NCBI RefSeq assembly: GCF_016924645.1
Contig: NZ_JAFFJV010000001.1
Coordinates: 186,001-250,000 of the forward strand
Direction: 5' to 3'
DNA: 64,000 nt
Source of the DNA: Rufibacter psychrotolerans
GTDB taxonomy: Bacteria; Bacteroidota; Bacteroidia; Cytophagales; Hymenobacteraceae
In this document: positions 60,930-64,000 of the stretch, piece by piece
Position numbering within the stretch: the stretch's first letter is position 1
How the letters are laid out: each line of letters starts with the position of its first letter
Program-made: the position numbers and the translations under genes
The notes under the pieces: generated by a model
Told to the model about the DNA's origin: nothing
The model's input: the letters and a program-made list of their open reading frames with translations, nothing else
The model's database searches: none

Positions 60930-62216
60930 TTATTTCACCTGTACTTCCACGTCAGCGGTTAGCTGGCGGGCCAGGTCTACCACGTACTGCCGGAAAGAGG
61001 CGGCGTCTTTAAACGCTTCGTTGCTCAGTTCCCAGCCGCCCACGGCGTAATAGGTGATGGGTTGGTTGTCCCGCGGTTTCATCTTGGCGAAATAGCCCTG
61101 GGCCAGGCGGCCTGAGGTGGGAGCCTCGGTGTAGCCCTGGTAGGTGCTGCGGGGCACAATCAGCGCCAGGCCCAGAATCCATTCTTTGTTGTAGGTTTCC
61201 CGGTCGTGGGTGAGCAGCACAGTCCATTGGTCGTCCACGTGGATCTCCTGCAGGGGAAAAGTGCGGTCTAGGTTGTTCATGCCAATGAGCAGGAATTCAT
61301 CGCCTTTGAGGCCGGAGATGGCCGCGGTGTTTTGGTAGGCGTACATGCCGGGCCAGATGGCGGGCTGCTCTTTGATGGTATAGGTGCGCCCAGTACCGTC
61401 TGGTTTGAAGTTGCGGTGCACCAGCTCCATCTTAGACCGGACCGGACCCTCGGTGAGAATCCTGAAGCTGGAGCTTTCCACGTTGTTGACCGAGTCATTG
61501 GGTAAGATGCCCAGGCGGTAGAACTCGTTGCCGATCATGAGGGCCAGGCCCCCGATACCAGCCGAGTTGCCCACCGCCATGATGTCGCGGCCCCAGTCCT
61601 GCATCACGTGGTAGTTGTCTTCCACGGCCCCGGTGGCGCTGAGGCCCACCATTTCGGGCGACATATAGGAAACCCGCTTCCCGAACAGGTCTTTGGCGTT
61701 GCGTCCGTCAAAATAATGCCGGAAGCCTACTTTGTCGTTCTCCCACATGGGGCCATCGGTCTGGTAGGGCTGGTAGCCGTAGCCGGGGCTTTTGGGCAAT
61801 TGGTTGGCCCACAGGGTATCACTGGTGCGGGGCTGCACGGGCGTGTGCTGGGAAGTGCGCTTCCCGAATTTAACACTGGTGCGCGGGGTGTACTGCGGCT
61901 TGGCGTCTACCCAGGCCAGGCGTACGGTCTGTTTGCCGTTGGCAGGCAGGTTGGTGACAAAGAACAGTTCGTCCCATTGGTTATTTCCGTCCAGGTCATC
62001 CAGCTGGGAGGCAATGGTGTCGCCGTTCTGGCCCAGTAACAGCGGAAAAGCAGTGGCGGCGGGTACGTTCCTGAGCTGATTGCGGGTGAGGGTGATGGCC
62101 TTGTCGGTCAGGGCCACTGAGGACCGGTTGGTGAGCACCACTTCCTGGTGCGCCACGCAGGAAGCAAGGGAGCAGCTCAGCGTGAGAAAGGAGACAAAGA
62201 GGCATTTTCTTTCCAT
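60930..62216 (-). CDS. DUF4861-like lipoprotein
   Basis: The ATG at 62216 gives 428 aa with lipobox SLASC near residue 18; an extended frame to 62483 runs through the promoter and is rejected. The protein is beta-rich with conserved-looking blocks: VVLTNRSSVALTDKAITLTRNQL, YQTDGPMWENDKVGFRHYFDGRNAKDLFGKRV, DNYHVMQDWGRDIMAVGNSAGIGGLAL, and the end YFAKMKPRDNQPITYYAVGGWELSNEAF. I associate this set with DUF4861 from memory. The fold suggests a sugar-binding or mutarotase-like beta-sandwich, possibly enzymatic. Function unknown; its promoter module and locus point to pectin use. Confidence 0.7.
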   Translation of the reverse strand: MERKCLFVSFLTLSCSLASCVAHQEVVLTNRSSVALTDKAITLTRNQLRNVPAATAFPLLLGQNGDTIASQLDDLDGNNQWDELFFVTNLPANGKQTVRLAWVDAKPQYTPRTSVKFGKRTSQHTPVQPRTSDTLWANQLPKSPGYGYQPYQTDGPMWENDKVGFRHYFDGRNAKDLFGKRVSYMSPEMVGLSATGAVEDNYHVMQDWGRDIMAVGNSAGIGGLALMIGNEFYRLGILPNDSVNNVESSSFRILTEGPVRSKMELVHRNFKPDGTGRTYTIKEQPAIWPGMYAYQNTAAISGLKGDEFLLIGMNNLDRTFPLQEIHVDDQWTVLLTHDRETYNKEWILGLALIVPRSTYQGYTEAPTSGRLAQGYFAKMKPRDNQPITYYAVGGWELSNEAFKDAASFRQYVVDLARQLTADVEVQVK

Positions 62217-62269
62217 GGCAGGTTCATTTAAGGCTGGCCGAAGGACCAACTGTTGGTTGTTCGTAGTTC

Positions 62270-62314
62270 CAAAGGTAGCCAGGGCAGCGGAGCCCACAAT
62301 CCTGCGCTGCCCTG
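62270..62314 (-). promoter_or_regulatory. Direct-repeat promoter module, degenerate half-sites
   Basis: Read leftward: CAGGGCA (62314-62308), CAGGATT (62304-62298), 20 nt, then a perfect -7 element TACCTTTG (62277-62270). The exact spacing supports it despite weaker half-sites. It lies 53 nt before the start at 62216. Confidence 0.65.
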
Positions 62315-62380
62315 TTTTTAAAGGAACCACCCCGCCGCAGGGGCTATGATGAAGGTTTGCGCTCCAATTAGAAGTACTGG

Positions 62381-62425
62381 CAGGATAGTGCAGGATAGAA
62401 AGCGCGGCACCGGTTGGTACATTTC
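62381..62425 (+). promoter_or_regulatory. Direct-repeat promoter module (PL11)
   Basis: CAGGATA at 62381-62387 and 62391-62397, both perfect, 20 nt, then TACATTTC at 62418-62425. It is followed after about 95 nt by a 36-bp palindrome and then the PL11 start at 62593. Confidence 0.76.
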
Positions 62426-62519
62426 GGTTCAATGAAAGACCGGGCAGGGGCGAAGGCGTAAATTTTGGCGGCTCTGCTGCCAACCGCCTCCCAGGCCGCC
62501 CGAAAAGTATCGGCCAGCC

Positions 62520-62555
62520 GTTTTGGGGCCTTTTTCATGAAAATAGCCCCAAAAC
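62520..62555. repeat. 36-bp palindrome, best copy of the family
   Basis: Arms GTTTTGGGGC and GCCCCAAAAC are perfect reverse complements around a TTTTTCATGAAAA core. It lies in the leader of the PL11 gene, 37 nt before its ATG, so a hairpin could form in the mRNA. Confidence 0.75.
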
Positions 62556-62592
62556 CAAGGCCTAGGCAAGGTGCTTTCTTACAACAAAAACC

Positions 62593-64000
62593 ATGACTCT
62601 AGCTCCCTCTGTACGTAACACGCTCTTCCTCTGCCTGGCCCTGCTGGGCGCGGGGCCGGCGTGGGCGCAACGGCAAATGGAGTATTTAGACCGCGGGCTG
62701 GTGGCGGTGCCGAAGGGTGCAGATTCGGTGTACGTGGGGTGGCGAATGCTGGGCACCGACCCTGACCCTATCGCCTTCAACGTGTACCGCGTGGTGGGCA
62801 AGAAGAAACCCGTGAAATTGAACAAAGCCCCGCTCCTCCACAGCACCAACTTTGTGGATGCCCATGCCCCTGGACCGCAGCCGACCAGCTATTTTGTGCG
62901 GTCCGTGCTCCACGGCAAGGAACAGGCCGCTTCTGAGCCTGTGCAACTGTGGGCAAAAAACTATCTGTCCATCAAATTAGAGACCCCCAAGGGGTACACT
63001 CCCAACGATGCCTCGGTGGGAGACCTGGACGGCGACGGCACCTACGAGATTATCCTGCACCAAACCGGCCGCAGCCTGGACACCCCGGCCAAAGGCTTTA
63101 CCGATGAGCCTATCTTTCAGGCCTACACCCTTACCGGTACCCTGCTGTGGTCCATCAACCTGGGCAAGAACATCCGCGAGGGGGCGCATTACACGCAGTT
63201 TATCGTGATGGACCTGGACGGAGACGGCCGAGCCGAGTTCGCCTGCAAGACCGCCGACGGCACCACCGACGGAACCGGCAAAACCATTGGCGACCCTTCC
63301 AAAGACTGGCGCGACGCCAACGGCAAGATCTTGCAGGGCCCCGAGTACTTCACCGTGTTTGACGGCCTTACCGGGGCGGCCCTGGCCACCGCCGATTACA
63401 TTCCGGGCCGCGGCGACCTGGGCGGCTGGGGCGGGGTGGGCGGCAACGGCTCAAACGACGCCAACGGCAACCGGGTAGACCGCTTTGTGGCCGGGGCCGT
63501 GTACTTAGACGGCGAATTGCCCAGCGTGCTCATGTGCCGTGGCTACTACGGGCGCAGCGTGATCGCCGCCTGGGACTACCGCAACGGGCAACTGACCTCG
63601 CGCTGGGTTTTTGACTCAAAAGACCGGAACAACCCGTATTCCGGCATGGGCAACCACGGCCTGAGCATTGCCGACGTGGACCAGGACGGCAAGGACGAAA
63701 TCATCTACGGGGCCATGGTGGTAGACGACAACGGCCAGGGACTGTTCACCACCGGCCTGCGCCACGGCGATGCCCTGCACGTGACAGACCTGGACCCCGA
63801 GCGCCCGGGGCTGGAGGTGTTTGGGATACACGAGAACGAAACCAATACCACCGGTCCGGGAGCCGCGCTGTATGACGCCAGAACCGGCCAGATTCTGTGG
63901 CAAGGCCTGGAAGGCCACGACGTGGGCCGCGGCGTGGCCGCCGATATAGACCCTGCCAACCCGGGGGCGGAAATGTGGTTCTCGGGCTCGCAGGGGCTGC
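62593..64000 (+). CDS. PL11 rhamnogalacturonan lyase (partial, cut by window edge)
   Basis: The ATG at 62593 opens a frame that runs to the window edge (469 codons seen; PL11 proteins have about 600). The signal ends AWAQ, then RQMEYLDRGLVAVPKG and VYVGWRMLGTDPDPIAFNVYR, the standard PL11 opening. The eight-bladed propeller has calcium-loop signatures DLDGDGTYEI and DLDGDGRAEF, then IPGRGDLGGWGGVGGNGSNDANGNRVDRF and SIADVDQDGKDEIIYGAMVVDDNGQGL. It cleaves the rhamnogalacturonan I backbone by beta-elimination, supplying unsaturated oligomers for the GH105 at 27147. Confidence 0.95.
   Translation, partial: MTLAPSVRNTLFLCLALLGAGPAWAQRQMEYLDRGLVAVPKGADSVYVGWRMLGTDPDPIAFNVYRVVGKKKPVKLNKAPLLHSTNFVDAHAPGPQPTSYFVRSVLHGKEQAASEPVQLWAKNYLSIKLETPKGYTPNDASVGDLDGDGTYEIILHQTGRSLDTPAKGFTDEPIFQAYTLTGTLLWSINLGKNIREGAHYTQFIVMDLDGDGRAEFACKTADGTTDGTGKTIGDPSKDWRDANGKILQGPEYFTVFDGLTGAALATADYIPGRGDLGGWGGVGGNGSNDANGNRVDRFVAGAVYLDGELPSVLMCRGYYGRSVIAAWDYRNGQLTSRWVFDSKDRNNPYSGMGNHGLSIADVDQDGKDEIIYGAMVVDDNGQGLFTTGLRHGDALHVTDLDPERPGLEVFGIHENETNTTGPGAALYDARTGQILWQGLEGHDVGRGVAADIDPANPGAEMWFSGSQGL

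Noticed and set aside
62217..62483. N-terminal extension of the DUF4861-like protein
   Set aside because: It would translate through the promoter module and bury the lipoprotein signal that begins at 62216.

Overview
This window reads as the chromosome of a Bacteroidota member, probably Cytophagales and close to Hymenobacteraceae (Rufibacter/Nibribacter/Pontibacter type). That placement rests on three SusC/SusD pairs, Bacteroidota-type promoters (-7 element TAnnTTTG), many lipoproteins, and GC-rich coding DNA beside AT-rich spacers. The genus is inference from style, not from a marker gene.

Layout. Bases 1-2300 are ordinary: a possible fragment of a leftward gene, an SDR oxidoreductase, a TPR/SH3 membrane protein and two nearly identical tRNA-Lys(TTT) genes, each followed by a terminator. 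From 2425 to the right edge nearly everything belongs to one large plant-cell-wall (pectin/rhamnogalacturonan) utilisation locus. Bases 2540-8350 hold an operon for import and oxidative catabolism of a 6-deoxy-sugar (L-fucose or L-rhamnose): a Tat-exported beta-propeller glycosidase, a FucP-type permease, two SDR dehydrogenases, an FAH-family hydrolase and a lactonase. Bases 9183-24421 hold two SusC/SusD pairs interleaved with three fasciclin-domain lipoproteins. Bases 24794-33762 hold a degradative operon: an (alpha/alpha)6 glycosidase-like protein, GH105, GH28, PL1 pectate lyase and GH31. Then come a GntR-type regulator (34530), a 1238-aa DUF4450-like lipoprotein (35876), RhaM L-rhamnose mutarotase (39765), a GH106 alpha-L-rhamnosidase (40157), a third SusC/SusD pair (43816-48993) and a GH2 enzyme (49311). 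Leftward genes are a second GH28 (54136), a DUF6298-like beta-helix/glycosidase fusion (57483), a GH43-like propeller (58651) and a DUF4861-like lipoprotein (62216). Rightward genes are an SGNH acetylesterase (59133) and a PL11 rhamnogalacturonan lyase cut by the window edge (62593).

How it fits together. Pectate lyase and polygalacturonases open homogalacturonan; PL11 and GH105 cut the rhamnogalacturonan backbone and remove unsaturated uronates; GH106, GH2, GH31 and the propeller enzymes trim side chains; the esterase removes acetyl groups; SusC/SusD systems import oligomers; RhaM and the deoxysugar operon handle released rhamnose or fucose.

Most striking observation. Twelve 45-bp promoter modules share one architecture: two CAGGATA half-sites 10 bp apart, exactly 20 nt, then a TAnnTTT(A/G)-like -7 element. 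They lie in the correct orientation before nearly every transcription unit of the locus and are absent from the unrelated genes at the left. This looks like one activator regulon, and its regulator is not obviously encoded here. A second family, of about 36-bp palindromes, is scattered through the spacers.
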